This document shows positions 12,501-26,439 of a stretch of DNA of 64,000 nt, in pieces (position 1 is the stretch's first letter; every line of letters starts with the position of its first letter). Location of the stretch: NCBI GenBank assembly GCA_032173965.1, contig CM063299.1, forward strand, positions 558,001 to 622,000, read 5' to 3'. The translations under genes and the position numbers were made by a program. Origin of the DNA: Sitta carolinensis. Taxonomy: Eukaryota; Chordata; Aves; Passeriformes; Sittidae. The notes under the pieces were generated by a model. That model had not been told where the DNA came from. It did not search any database and saw only the letters and a list, made by a program, of their open reading frames with translations.

Positions 12501-15500
12501 TTGTCTTCCTTCATGGAAGCTTAAAATTGAAACTGCTTTCCAAATGAAATTTATTTCCCCATTTACACAAAATTTTCTTAGTATCCTTCAGACCTTTTTA
12601 TTCACTTCTCAACTGCCTATAGGAACCACAGCTACAAGAAATTACTACACTACACATGACATTTATTCAGATACATTTTTAATTCCAGTTTTAATTCTTT
12701 TTTTTTTTTTTCCACCCAGTGGCACAGCTCTGTAAGGTCTGTGATGTTCACAAATAAATAACATGCCCAATAAACACATAAAGCTCCATGTATTTTTACA
12801 GTTCTTTCATCTTAATTTTTAAAGCCGATACCACTGTTCCATGACCATTCCTGCCCCAATTCACTGACCTCTGTCCCCATTCCCACCAGCCAACCAAGAA
12901 AAACCCAGATGAGAAATCTTCCCCATGTCCTCCAGGCCTTGGCACAGCTCCTGGAGTATTTCTGCACCTCCAGAGCTAAGTAGGTTAATCAGGTCTCTGG
13001 TCACATCCCGATGATCCCTCTCCTCCTGCAATGACCCCAGCACCTCTGCCCACCCGGCATTTCCCCCCTGCCTCCCACCCACACCTTGGGCAGACCCCCA
13101 GACCCCTCCTCTGTCAGCCCTGCCCTCTCCCACCACAGTCAGGGCAGCTGTCTCCCGGCAAAGCAGACGACCAGAGGAGGAGTCAAACCAAAGTGTACAA
13201 CAGATTTGAAACTCGGTACTTCAAAGTGATTATGCTGCAGTGCTCCCTGCTTCCACCAAGGGAGATATTTGTATCTGCTGGTTCAGGATTAAGCCTCAGG
13301 ACTTTGATGTATTTGTATACAAATACACAAATAAATATGTATATATGTATGAGGCTAAGGGTACCTTTTAATTTTATGAATTACTGCTATTTGTATTCAT
13401 CTCCCTGAGTTCTGTAGTGATGATAAATCCATGAACATTCATCAAGGTTTTTAGCTGGAAGAGGCAAATCTTATTTACTGACTTTTCAAGTTTCATCTTA
13501 CTCTGCCCGTTCCTTATTCAAAGGGTTCTGTATTCTACAATAATACAGAACAGACTTGAAACCCAGAATACTTCATAGCTGACACTTTCCCTTCCATTCT
13601 CTTCATCAGAAATTATTTCAGATAACAGTATTTCATCTGCCTTGCACAGGCATGGATATCAGAATCACCAAAATTTAAAATATTACTTAAAATACACACT
13701 AAGCCTATAAGATGCTGTAATTCCCAAGCCCAGCACTCCACAGGAGCCAAAGCAAAGGTGAAGCAGAGACCCCTCAGCTGCTGTGCTGCTGCAGCAAGCC
13801 AGCAGGAGCGCCAGGAGCAGCCCCTGTGCCACAGCACACAGAACACAGCTTGTGCAGAAGAGCAGCTCAGGCCCAGCCATTAACAGCTGTGTCCTTGGAG
13901 CACTGCACATCAGCTTCTCTAAGCTTTCCTCTGCACATTTTACTCATGTAAATTATTGCAAACTGCTGCAGTTTTTTTCTATGTAAAGATTTCTGTGCGC
14001 TCAACCTTGCCCAGTCATTCCTTCTCTGTAGGAACAGAAGGGACATGTCAAAACACAAGTGTGAAATAAATAAATTCATAACCTCTACAGTCCAAAAGTC
14101 TAGAAGATGTCTCAGATGGGATATTTTTGGAACACGAAAGAAGTGCTTTATATTTTCGTACATGTTAATGAAGATTTAAGAAAGACCCAGAGCCTTGCAG
14201 AAAAGAAGGAAAAGAAAAAAAAAAAGTAAAAATCAGTCTTCTATTTATTACCAGGGCGTTTAAAGACACATCAGTCTCCCATTACCATGGACCAGTGAAG
14301 TGAATGATCCTCTGTCACATACCATCAAGGCTCACAGTGCTGGAAAAATTCCACCTATTTCCTTGACAGTCTCAATTACACTGGAGCCATAACCACTCCT
14401 TTTCAATAGATTCAAAAGGCAATTTCAGAAATGCAGGGACACTGAAGCGACACACTGAAGTGGAGAGGTGAGCAGCACCTCTGAGTGAACAGCCTGCTGA
14501 GTGGGACGAGACTGCTCAGAATTCTTCGTGTCTGCAGCAGCAGAACATGTAACTGATGAATTTCTGTGAGAGGTCGTTTGGTTACTATTCAAATGTTCTG
14601 AAATACTGTGAAATTTGCAAAATCTAAATTTTCAGGTAAGCCAGCCAACCCTGTTCACATCTTGGTGACCTGTGCCAGGTGCTGGAGGCAGCACAGCTCC
14701 AGTGATCCTCAGCCTTTTCCCCTTTCTAAAACTCACCCACAAAATGTCATCTTACAGAACCGTCTAAAATATTACAAGATCTTCAAGGAAAGTGTGTCTC
14801 TCCCTCTTCCCACCAGAAGAAAACCAGCTTGAATTGTTATAAACCAAATTAACTGACTTGCTACAATGCAGTTGGTTTGGTTTCACCTCTCCATCCACAG
14901 AAAAGCCAAGGTCTGACCTGCAGGACTCTCTTTTGACCTCCTCGTTTCACAGCTGTATTTAGCTTCAAGAGATCTCCATGAACTGACATGAAAATCCTAA
15001 TATACGTTTCTCTATTCTGAGTCTATCAAAAACCTTGTGATAACAGATGGAATCACTACCATGGGTGCAATTCCAGGGAAATGAAATTAATGACTCTAAA
15101 ATACTTCAAACCCAAAGCTTACACAATAGTTCAGGATGAAATAAAATTATTACAGAAGAATTCCCTTTACTGGGTCATATGGTAAGTGACAAAATCTCCT
15201 TGGGAACAACTGTGGGAGTGATGATATATACATTTAATATTCAAATTACCAAACACCTGTCAGTTCTCAATGTTTTAGATGAGGTTTCACATGAGTAAAC
15301 AGTAGCTTAAAAATTATAAGGTGACGTGCCCAAGACAGAGATCAGAAAAAAAGCCACAAGTAGGTCAAAGCTGGTCCTGATTCTGTCATCATTCACCTAC
15401 TTTTCCTCAACTGCTTCAGAAAACAATAAGCAATCCAAACCCAAAGAACATAAATGCTTTGTTTCTTGAGCAGGGGCAGAAGGGAAGCTGCAGCTCAGCT

Positions 15501-18500
15501 CGCAGGCTTGGGTGAGGATGTGAATGCCCTGCCAGCAAAAGCACGGTGGAAGTCCTTAATCCTGACTTTTCAAGTGCAATCAATGAGCAAATATGCTCAG
15601 AAAAGCACTTTGATACCTTGAGGTATCTATAATAATTGAAAAAACAAATCAAATGTACTTTCCACTTCATAATTAAAATCTGCTTTTAGTTAAGCTCTTA
15701 GGTAGAACTCTTACTGTCTTCAATTAAATCAAGTGATCCATGGTAAAAGAGATTTTTAAAATACATTTTTGCCTCTCAGTGTGGCTGTAGGACATTCTCT
15801 TTTAGAACAGTGGTGCACAAAGACTGGCAGAATGCAGGATCTGGGCTGGTCTTGCTTTAGTCACTGACACAGAAGGATTCCCCAGCACACACAGAAACTC
15901 CCCTCTCCACAGGCAGTCCGGAACCACAACGGGAAGATCAAATTCTTTCTCTGCCAAATCATAAATGGCAACTTTCAATGGCTTTTAAATTTAGACCTGA
16001 AGAGGATTCTAGCAGGTTTTAATTTCACATCCTTTTGTTCCAGTTCATGCTGTGATTATTCACTGGTGAAGCAGCATTGGACAGAGCACTAAAGATGTAG
16101 GCCACTGTCCCTTTAAATTAACAGCAATTAATATGTGTGAGCTTCTGCCCCCAACAATTTGAATTTAGACACAAGAATAAAGTAGTTGCTAGTCATTACT
16201 CACTGCCATTTCGCTTTAAAAGCTGGGTATTATTTTTATACAAGCCTTGGTTGGTTCTGTGTTTGGTAGTTTGGTTTTTTTTTCATTTCCATATGCTGAA
16301 CTACAGGAAAACAAAAAGCACTAAACCCCCCTGGTCTTTACCTGTACATCATGTTAGCATCAGCAACTCTGAGAACAATGAGTTAGAAGACACGTGCCCT
16401 TGACAAAACCCTTGGCAGATCTTCCTTTCTGGGTCCATTCCTATCTGTTCTGGTGCGTCCTTGTGATTGAGACAGGAGTCATGACTCCAAAAACGCAAAT
16501 GGCTCGGGAGACTCCAGGCTTTTGTTCAGAAACAGAAACGGTATCTCAGCTCCTCCGGTGTTGTTTTGACTGTCTTTACTCTGTTTTCCCAGTGAGGCAG
16601 AGCAGGTCTGAGCTGCCCCCCGGTGCTGGGTGCCCTGCACACAGCCCACGCCTGACCTTGGGCAGCGCTGCCCCGAGCATCCATGTGAGGATCAGCACGG
16701 CTCCCGTGACCTGTCTGAGGCACAGCCTGCCAGCCAGAACAACAAAAACAGCGATTCTGCTCCATCATCATACCCACGAGCTGCACACCAACAGCAAGGT
16801 CTGGTCTCCAGGACTTCAAACGCATCGGGGGGAACACAGGGGAGTCAGCAAGCACCGAGATGCTCAGGAAATTAGTTTTTTCATTTTACCAAAAACACTA
16901 CCCTGGGAATTGATAAAATTAAGAAAGATGGATGGCAAGCAGCCCAGAAATAATAATGCCTTCTCTTCCTTGTCCCAAAAAGAAATCCCCCTTCCAAAGA
17001 TGTGCTCTGAACTAGCCAAGCAGAACTTACAGAAACATCTAAAGAGAAGTTATACTGCAAGATGAGAACAGCCTTTAAACAATGCTTCTGTCCTGTCTCT
17101 ATGCAATCTTTGGGGGGAAAAAGCTCTAATTGAGGGTTTTCAAATAGTCTCACATGGGCTGCCAAGGGCCTTTAAAAACGAAGGCAGGAGGAAGCCAAAG
17201 AGGTCCCGTGAAAAGGCACAGACACACTCGTGCTCAGAAGCCAGCGACCTGCAGCTCTACTCCAGACAGGAGCCCCCTGCATCAATCAAGGGCTTCAAAA
17301 TGGACTGGGAGAGAACTTTTCCCGCATTTCCTGTAGTCTACCTGAACCCATTAGGAGCCAAACAGCCACGGCTGAACAGAAGGGTTTTCAGAGAAAGCCA
17401 AGCCCTGGCCCGGAGCACGCGGCAGGCTCCCTCCCTCGCCCACGCGAGTGCCAGCACACACTCAGCAGCTGTGCACAGGAAGAACACTGCTCCTTGCTGA
17501 AAGCTGCTGCTGCCTCCAGGGAGGAAGTTCTGCTAGTCACAGACAAATAAATCTTCAATAGTTACATGAATTTGTATTAGATAAAACAATAAAGTGCATT
17601 ACCTGCAATAGCCAACTCCACACACAGTGCCAAGGGAGAAGGCAGAGTCACTCCTCAGAACAAAACAAAAAAATAGCTCAAACCTGAGTAACTGCTTGGC
17701 CACCAGCTCAACACCATCCCCAGGTCCCACTAAGCAAAGGCTCTCCCCTGCCCCACTGAGGCTGCCAAACTAAGAGAACCCTAAGAGCACCCACTGCCTG
17801 GTGGAACCCAGACCATGGAGACAAACTGCTGTGAACCAGAACTGACTGAGCATTAGCACCATTCCAAAAGGACAAGGAAACTGAAACACCAGCTTCTCTG
17901 GCAAGCAATTTGGGGGGGTTTGCAACTATTAAAATGTATTTTCATATAAAAGAGAAATGGGGAAAGAAAAGCCTCCTCTAAAGTCTAAGGATTACTACAG
18001 TTCCCAGTATATTTCACTTTTCCACAAAATTTCCTGTAAGAGTTCTTGAACAGAATGCTCTGAAAACCCTTCTCTTTTTTCAAATTACACATAAGTACCA
18101 TCATATCACGTTCTAAGAAAATTAAGAAATAAGAGTATATGTGTTTTACAAAATGATTCTGCTATAACCATGCTGGTGTTATAAAGAGCATAAAAATTCC
18201 ACTCACACACAAATGCTTCTAAGCCTTTATAGAAAAATATCACATCAGGAAATTAAAGAATGATACTACCAAGACACACTGATTCTGTCACAGTCCTCAA
18301 GATTAAAGCTCAAATTCTTACTAAGCACTTTTAAAGACTGTACATGGCCACGTTCCAGAGCTGTAGCCATGGAAGTTGTTTCATATCAAGGCTGGTATAA
18401 GTCTGCCTTCATTTATCCATCACGACTGTATAAGATGATGCAGCTTTAAATACTGAAATGAAGTCCAGATTTTTCTGGTAGGTTTGGTGTATTGTTCTGG

Positions 18501-21500
18501 TGGGTTTGAAGCACATTTTGGTACCTGGCTCTCCTCCTCCCTGCAGCTCTCTGCCCTCCTGTGTCCTCCCAGGGCTGTGCCCACTGGCACACACCAGCCT
18601 GAACAGCACCACATGCACTCCCTCCTCACACCTGAGTTCACCTGAACACAACTGCCACTTTCCCACAATTACTGAAACCCCCCCAGGCAGTGTGTAGCAA
18701 AATTAGGGAACGGTGAACATGGAAAACTGAGCTGACAATTTCATTGATCGAGGCTCTCAGCAGACTTACACTGCAAAACTGAACAAGTATCAGCACCTCA
18801 GTGATTTTAAGGCATTTGTGACCATGGGCAAGCTGGGGATTTCCCCAGTTGAGACTCAGTTCTGTGATCCACGTGCTGGAATCACAATATTAACACAGTT
18901 TGTCCCACTGCAGCCCATCCATGTGCCCACAGGACACACTAAGAAAGGCCACGTGTTTCTATAGAGGAGACTTTTGCTCTTCTCCAGGTTCCTCCAGCAA
19001 TGCACTAAGGATGGAACTCCAGTGATTTCCACAAGAAATGTTATTTATGCTCCACAATTTACCCCTCATCTTCAAAGACTGTGGTTTTCATTTAAGCAGG
19101 CTGTTGGTAAGCTGCACTTCCTACCAAGTACCACAGACAATGGCAGAAAATAAGAAAAACAGGCAGAAGTGATAAAAAAGACAGAACACCATGGGGGAAA
19201 TAAAAATTAAAGAAAATATATGTCCTATGTTGTTTTTTTTTTTTAAATTATTGCTACAACATTAGCTTTTATAACCTCTCTTAGATAATGGCTATGGTTT
19301 GTACCAGCTGTAGCCACCACTACATCCAGTGCCCATCCCATCCACTTTTTGCCTGTTACTGCTGATTATGAACAAATACTATCATCAATAAATAAATACA
19401 TTAACCCCAGAAGTCTCTATCCTTTTCATACATGTTTGTACTGCCTGCCATCTGCCACTTTGATTTAAGCATCTCCCACCTTACTCAGGGGTCTGCTTTT
19501 ACAGAACAGGTGCAGTAGTTACTCTGACTACCAATAAACCAAAACTCACAGCACCTACTGCCAGACTTTCTGGCACTTAAAGCTCTTGGTGGATTTTTAC
19601 CATGTCTTTTAAAAAACATCACCAATTATATTAATGAAAACAAATTCCATTTAAGCAAACTCTACACACCTTTGAGCCAGCTTTTCTCACAAGAACAGCT
19701 GCACGTTACCTAGTCCAGACCAGAAGGCAGAACTTTCCAGAGGATTAAAGATACATGAGACCCAGATACAACCATTACAAGTCATCAAAAAACACTTCAA
19801 ACATATCCCAAAGGCTTCCTCCACTTTACCTGCCCAAAGCTATTCTTTCTATCCCATTGTTCCCTGAGAAATGAAGCAGCCCAGGCTCATCCAGCAGCCT
19901 CCCCCAGACCCTTTTATGGCCTTTATCTCCTGCTCTGGGGGATCCTGCACTTCAGGCTGCACCCTCACACCTTCACCCCTTCTAAACACCAAGAGCTCTG
20001 CTTTGGATTAGGGAATTCAACAACTTAAATATCCTCTTAAAAAGAGATGAAAGTCAGGGGGAGAGAGGAAAAGAACATCTGAAATATGTCTTCTGGAAAA
20101 TCAATATTAGACTGCAGATCCAGTCATAAGCTGTAACATTTGCAGAATTCAGAGGAAAAAAGAAAAATCCACTGAATGCTACCAGGATCTAACTGGATTA
20201 TCAGCATCCAGTCCCGTGTGGATATAAACAATATCAAGGTCTGCAGGTGCTGCAAAGCAACTTGCATTTCAAGTGACCTGTGAAACGCTGACCTTGGCAT
20301 AATTTACAGTGAACTAATTTATCCCAAATGGTCTTTGCCCAACTCTGAGGAAAAAAAAAAACAAGTTATTGACATTCCTTCTTTCTTGCATCATGTTACA
20401 AGACAATAATGAACAATCTCATATATTACTTGGATAGAATTTCACCTAATCCCAACATCTAATTTGAATGCAAGGGGTTATTATATCCATTTCATTTAAT
20501 TCACTCCATTTGGGAAACAGTCATTTAAATGTTAACAGAATTCTTCTTTTCAGGAAATTTGAAAAAAGCCCCAACCACTCAAACACATAAAGCTTTGCAA
20601 AATTTCCCATATAGAAAAACCTGAATAAGGTCATTGTTCTACTACATTTCTTCACAAATAGGGTCAGAATCCAATTTAGATAAAGCAACCCTACGGAAAA
20701 TACTGACACAGGGATCCAAGATGATCACCTGCAGCTCCTTCCACTGTGATGGTGAATGTGCAACCCCATCCCCACTCTAGTCCATGCCCATCACCAGCGC
20801 TGCCTCCTTTGCCTCAGGCATCCTCCTGGTTCCCTCCAACCACTGGATAAAAACGACTCGGCCTCTTTCATGTGAAATCATTGTCTATCTGCATCAGGCA
20901 CCCCGACAAGAGCAGAACTCACTGAAGGAGAACACAAAGAGTGGAAAACTGTCGTGGTTTAAACCTGAGCCCACAGAGCTGCGGAGGCAAACCCCCACTG
21001 CCAAGAGCCCTGCTCCCCTGCTCTGTGCCCTGGGCTGGGCCACCCTGGGCTGGGCCACCGAGCCCCTCGTGTCCCCTGGTGTCCCCAGCCCACCCTGTGG
21101 GGTGGTGAGGAGCACAGCACTGCTCAGCAGTATCAGAAAAGTCACTTCAGACTAACACAAAACGTCACACTACATAGTTTAAAGCAAACCACTGTCCACC
21201 TTACTGTTAATTAACAGAAAATATTTCCCCATGGTCAAGTACTGTCTTCTAGCAGGTGAGGTTTGAGGGACTGGAAAGAGATGATACAGACAGCTTTAAC
21301 TTCAGAAAAAAAACCTCTCCCACTAAAAGTCCTAATGAATTTCATATACGAAATGTCTACAGTTCAGCTTCTGTAAACTTTTCTTGCTTACCAGCCTAGC
21401 CATCATTAATAGTTTTAACTATGCAAGACATCATTGTGGTTTTCAGCAATATCAGATAGCAGAAGGCGAACTTCTGCCACGCTTCAGACTTCTCTGAACC

Positions 21501-22022
21501 AGTAACACCTTTTTTTCCTTAGTATACATTCTAGCAATTTCGTCCCAAACACATTATCCCCACTGCATCCTTGCTCAGCAGGACACATTCCTTTAAAGGA
21601 AGGGGAGATTATCAGTTTATCCTGGAAACGTCTTTCCTGCTGCTGTGCTTAGTATCACGTCTGGGATAAAACCCTCTTAAAATAGTTCCAGGGTCCAGGC
21701 AACAATCCACTGTATGCAATATGCTTTTGGGTTTTATGGAGCAATGACTTTGGCGTTTTCAGGCCTTTGCAGGCCAGGAATGAACAGTAGATTGAGGCTA
21801 AATTATTTCTGCCCTTACAGTTATGGCAGCCCGAACATGATGTCCTATCTCAACACCAACAGCCAAACTGTTTGGAACACTGTACTGTCATGTGACCTCC
21901 TGAATAAAAAGGATTAGAAACAAGTACATTAACGCCCCACACACACACACACAATTTCAAATGGGGTAAATCAGGAATTTAAAAAAATATTACTTCAAAT
22001 ACTTTCTTCTATTGTCACTTTT

Positions 22023-22073
22023 AACAGCTTTTCCACAGAGAAAGAAATATGAAACAGCTTTTCCACAGAGAAA
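22023..22073. repeat. Two 21-bp direct copies, 30 bp apart, in NLK intron 1
   Basis: AACAGCTTTTCCACAGAGAA plus one further A occurs at 22,023-22,043 and again, identical, at 22,053-22,073. This is a recent local duplication with no known function. Confidence 0.85.
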
Positions 22074-22445
22074 TGCATTTGACATTATTAAGAGAGATTG
22101 CTTGGTTCCACAGTCTTTGATGAACGACAATAACTTTTCAAAATTAAGAGACACAAGTAAGACAAGTGGAATTCCCCACACCTAACATTCCTATCCCGCT
22201 GGAGTGGATACATCCCAGCCAAGAGGACATTTCCACAACATTCCAGCAGCAGTGCTACCACCTTGAACCAGCAACAGGAGTCATTATTGCCTATCTCCCT
22301 CCTGCAGCTGCAGAGCCCCTTCACTGCTCCAGGAATCCTGCATGGAAACAGCACCAGCACCTCCTGCAGAGGGACTGAGGCTGCACCCCTCATTTCAAAC
22401 CTGCCAGCCTCGGCAGGTTCAATCGATACATTTTTTTAATTGTCA

Positions 22446-22449
<4 letters not shown>

Positions 22450-22496
<47 letters not shown>
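22450..22496. repeat. Uninterrupted run of 47 T (A47 on the NLK sense strand)
   Basis: A pure homopolymer of 47 bases, the longest in the window. In NLK pre-mRNA it would be A47. It could be a slipped homopolymer or the poly(A) tail of an old retroinsertion lying to its right. No gene was recognised in the adjoining 22,497-22,700, and the true length is uncertain in any assembly. Confidence 0.9.
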
Positions 22497-22498
<2 letters not shown>

Positions 22499-25438
22499 GA
22501 ATCCCACCAGATGGCAGCAGCATGTCTCCCCAGCAAAACTGGGAGCATTTCTCCAAAGGACAGCTCCTTATTCTTGGATCAGACACAAGACTTCCCAAAC
22601 TCAGCCCTACTCAGGCTGAACCACAGGGCACAGACAGAGCCTGCCGCTGACATTAAAATCTGGATTTTTTTCAGCACTTTAGGAACATGAGAGCAGGGAA
22701 CACTCCAAGAGCAAACCGCTCTGTTTTTGCCATGTGAGGAACATGACTGGGTTTGCGGCACTTCACCAAACCAGAGAGCGGGGAAAACAAACCTGCAGGG
22801 CCTGGGGGAAGCCCCTGCACACCTGCCCCTGCTCCAGCAACAGCCTCGCCATCCCAGGTGGGCGGGCAGGGCAGATGCTGTGCCAGGGACAGCCGATTTC
22901 CATGGAAGTGGTGCCCAGCTGAGCGAGGACGTGGCCTGTGTGCAGACACCAGTGGCAGCAGGGGTTAATAATCGAAGTGCTGAAGCACGAGGCTTTGGCT
23001 CTTCACGAGTGAAAAACTCCAGCAGCACATTAGCTACCCCGAAACATCATCGAGTACCAGACAAATGAACTAATGACAAATGCTAATTCAACTGCCAAGA
23101 GAAAATCTCTCTGGCTGAGGTAACGGGAAGTGCAACAGCACACGCTGATCTCTTGTCTGATGCACTGTGCCGAGCTGCAGGCCAGTGCTACCTCCCAGAC
23201 AAAGCAGTGACACGTCAGAGCAGGAGATGAAAGACTTCTGCAAATACTCCAACTGCCTATGGAGTAGCATCCATTTCCCTCAGAAGCACTGATAGAAACT
23301 TTTCAGTTACCTATTAGCCCAAACAATGATCAGACGAGATACTGAGAAACAAGAGAATCCTCCTTCCAAAGTCACTCAGGCTCTGTGAATCCCAGGTCAT
23401 GCTTGAACCCCAGATCACATTGCTCATGTCCAAGTCACCTCAAACTATAAAAACGCAAGTCAGTGTTTACTTATCACACATAGCTAAAATTCAATTACAT
23501 GGGCATTCTTTCACATTTTGAATGAAACTAAAATCCTGTTTAATTATTGCTCACAGACTCCTAAACCGAGCCTGCACTCACCAGCAGAAGTTAATAGTAA
23601 ATGCCAAAAGCCGAGCAGTGACCACTGACTTCAAACACACGTGAGCAAAGAGGAACTCACTCCCACCAATGACAGCCAGTGCAGCCCCAGCTCTGCCGGA
23701 GGGATCCCAGCTCCCGGCTTCTGCTTTTCGCTCACACCCTCCCCCTTTGTTGTTTTCTCTCTCCCAAGCTGTCGTTCCCCCCGAGCGAAGCTGCAGGAGC
23801 AGCTCGGCAGGCGCTGCCCCCGGGCAGGTGCCGCCCGAGGAGGGCCCGGCGTGGGCAGGTGCTTTTGGCACGGCTTTTCCTACCTGACGGCAGTCAGACC
23901 CTGCCCTCTACACCTCCTTTCTCCCCTCAGCACTCTTAATGATATTATATTTAAATATGCAAGCGTGACCTTTCATTCTGCTGAATATTGTGGAAGCAGA
24001 TCTCTCTCTGCACCTTGTTTTTTGGCGAACTGAACCGGGAAAATAAAGACCCGGGAAACGCACAGGCAAACAAAACACCAGTAAGAAGAGCTGATCTTAT
24101 ATAATGACATAAATTTAAGCAAAGACCGTAACAAATTAAGTTATAAAAACTCCATACTTTAAAAAACACAGAGACTGATGGAAATACCACTAGATAATTT
24201 TTTACAGCAGATTCCTTGTCACTTTTCATTCTTTTACACCCACTTTTAAATGCTGTGCCACAGCCAGAGCACGGCAGTGCTGACTGCACAACAGCTCCCC
24301 TCCAACTGGGAGAACTCGGTGTTCAAATTAACTCCCCAGCTCCGAGGGAAGGCTCACCAGAGCAACCACAGCACTGACCCGCACCTGGCTGCTGCAGCTC
24401 CCCCGGCAGTCTCAGCACCATTTTGCTGCCCTGAAGGGCAGGGCTGCAGGCACAAGGGCTCGGCTCTCCTGAGGCCTGCCCTGCCGAGCCCTGTGCCTGG
24501 GCACACCGGCACAGACCGGGACCCGAAGCCACAGCTCGGCCAGCGCCTAAAGCAAAACCCCTGGGCAGCCCGAGGCTCGGTGCAGAGGGACAGCACGCAC
24601 AGCTGCACGCTGCAAACTTTGCATCTGTGCTGCAGGAAGTGCACTGCAACACGCCTGCTCTCCAGAACACCCCCTGCCAGACCTCGTGCTTCCCAGGCAC
24701 AGCTCAGAATAGGGCACGCTGACAAACATCCATATACAAATATATACATGCTGCTGCCAGTTTTGTGTCAGTGCTCCTGAAGGGCACTAATTACATACAT
24801 GGCTCTAAGGTAGGCACAGAATGCATTAGGAGAGATTCCACTCCGCTGACAGACTCCTCTGAAACGCGGCTGGGGGATAAAAGGGCCGGAGGCAGAGCTA
24901 CAGTGAGGCAGGAAATCCCATTTCCATTTTTGAGAGGGGAGCAAAGTTCAGCTGTGCTGTTTTAGGCAGCACACGGCACTACCGCGGGTCAAACCGCCGT
25001 GAGACAAAGATCTTGACAGGTGACTGCACAAGGAAGACATTTTCATACGCTTTTCATTTCCGACTCTTAAGCCAGGTCAAAATGAATATTCTAATGTTCA
25101 CTTGTTAACCTGAAATTTTAGGAAGCGCGGCTTAGCTGCACGGATGCACGCTCTAATTAAAGGTACAGAAAGGGCATAAACAAGCTGCATTGTCTCAGAA
25201 GAGAACGGCAGGGTGGGCTGTTAGTCAGAGGTGGCTCCTCACCACTGGGAACCTCGTCCTGCCAACGCAAACAAGCGAAGCAACTTTCTAAGAACGGAGA
25301 AGAACCAGCAAAAAAAAAACAAAAAACCTCGTAGTAAGCAGCTCTCTTGTATTCTGATTCAAATGACAAAACCAAGGATGAGTTATGACCAGGTAAAGAA
25401 TGACAAGGAGGTACCGGTTCACTTTTGTCTCTACTCAC

Positions 25439-25895
25439 CAGACAACACCAAAGGCTCCGTATCCGATGGGTCTGTCCGGCTCAATGTCCAGTTGCTGCTG
25501 TGGATGTTGTGAGTGCTGATGATGGTGCGCTTTGACTGCAGCAGCTGCTGCAGCCTGTACCTGAGCTGGGCTGCTGCAGCCGGTCCGGGGGCCTGGCCCG
25601 GGGCCGGGGATGGGAAGTACGGCTGCTGCTGCCCTGGGTTCAACATCGCGGCGGCGGCGGCCGCGGCTGCGGCGGCCGCGGCGGCCGAGGAGGCATGCTG
25701 CTGCACGGGGTGCACCGCGGCCGCCGAGCCGGCGTGCAGGTGGTGCTGAGCATGGTGGTGGTGATGGAGGTGAGGAGGAGGGAGGTGAGGAAGGTGGTGG
25801 TGATGGTGGTGGTGGTGACCTGCTGCTGCCGCAGACGTACCGCCATTGTAAGCCGCCATCATTTTTGCGTTGGCTGTTGTGCCACAAAGAGACAT
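25439..25895 (-). CDS. NLK: NLK coding exon 1, with an apparent 1-base deletion
   Basis: This is the N-terminus of Nemo-like kinase. The start ATG is at 25,893-25,895 and the product begins MSLCGTTANAKMMAAYNGG. An eight-His run follows at residues 27-34, a second His-rich stretch at 44-54, a 13-Ala run at 71-83, then Pro/Gln-rich sequence. This low-complexity, probably disordered region is typical of vertebrate NLK. After codon 109 the correct protein continues only in another frame (PAQVQAAAA..., then QQQLDIEPDRP and the glycine-rich loop GYGAFGVVW). The family sequence requires one more C where the coding strand has CCC (25,568-25,570). The donor is TG|GTGAGT. The kinase-frame part contains no Met, so the break cannot be bypassed by a later start within the exon. 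Intact exons 2-4 and splice sites suggest a sequence error rather than a dead gene. Confidence 0.93.
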
Positions 25896-26439
25896 TCAAA
25901 AAAATGCCCTTTGATTGGATAACAACTGGGTCAAGCTGTCATTTGGCCATAAAAATTAAATCTGCTACACTTTAAAAGAAGTTGGGTTTCATCATACACG
26001 GCCCACCTTTAAAAACATGGAGCTCCACTGGCCTTATCTCCTCGCGAAGCCAAACAACTCGGGGAGTCTCTTCATGTGTGCGGGCGCCAACCCCTTCCCC
26101 AGCATCCAGCCGGGCTTGGCTACTCCAACTCCATCCTTGGGCAGCTGGGGTGGGGCTGGGGTGGGTTTTTTCCTTCACTTTTGGTTATTTTTGTTGTTTT
26201 TCTTGTTATAAAAATTAAACACCGTGATCAATCCCCCTTCCCTCCGGAGGGAGGGCTCGGAGCCTCTGCCCTGAACACCCCGCGAGGGCTGGCCAGCCTA
26301 GCCCTGCCATTCCCACACCCTCTCCATGTGTCCCCCGAACCTCCCTGAGCCCGGGCACCTCCTACATCGCTCCCTCCTTCCAGACACCTGCTCCCTCCTT
26401 CCAGGCACCTGCTCCCTCACAGCAGCAACAACTCGGGAG
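25896..26439 (-). other. NLK: NLK 5' leader region just upstream of the start codon
   Basis: This stretch separates the CpG island from the NLK ATG and is much less GC-rich, with TTTAAA and TTTTTATGG stretches on the minus strand and one CCAAT (ATCCAATCAAAG, complement of 25,909-25,920). A plausible acceptor on the minus strand (CTTCTTTTAAAGTGTAG, AG at about 25,964) would allow a spliced leader joined to a GC-rich noncoding exon near 26,850. No other gene is seen. Confidence 0.45.

Larger units (their letters stand above)
6517..25438 (-). other. NLK: NLK intron 1, about 18.9 kb
   Basis: A large first coding intron between the Trp codon halves. The donor is TG|GTGAGT at 25,433-25,440 and the acceptor TTCTGTAG at 6,517. 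It is AT-rich with GC-richer patches near 10,200-10,620, 23,700-23,900 and 24,250-24,700. I see A or T homopolymers (about 11,462-11,480; 12,699-12,711; 19,231-19,243; and the 47-T run at 22,450), a short CA run near 21,940 and a small GGAA/GAAA stretch near 7,915. No exon of another gene is supported. Open frames inside, such as 223 codons on the plus strand at 16,394-17,065, have no recognisable domains. Confidence 0.85.

Noticed and set aside
16394..17065. 223-codon plus-strand open frame in NLK intron 1
   Set aside because: No recognised domain, and it is antisense inside an intron. Its length is compatible with chance in a 64-kb window. A protein search or RNA-seq could reopen it.
20949..20976. 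TGTCGTGGTTTAAACC, similar to the start of a common songbird LTR
   Set aside because: The match stops after about 20 bases. No further LTR sequence, second LTR or duplication was seen.
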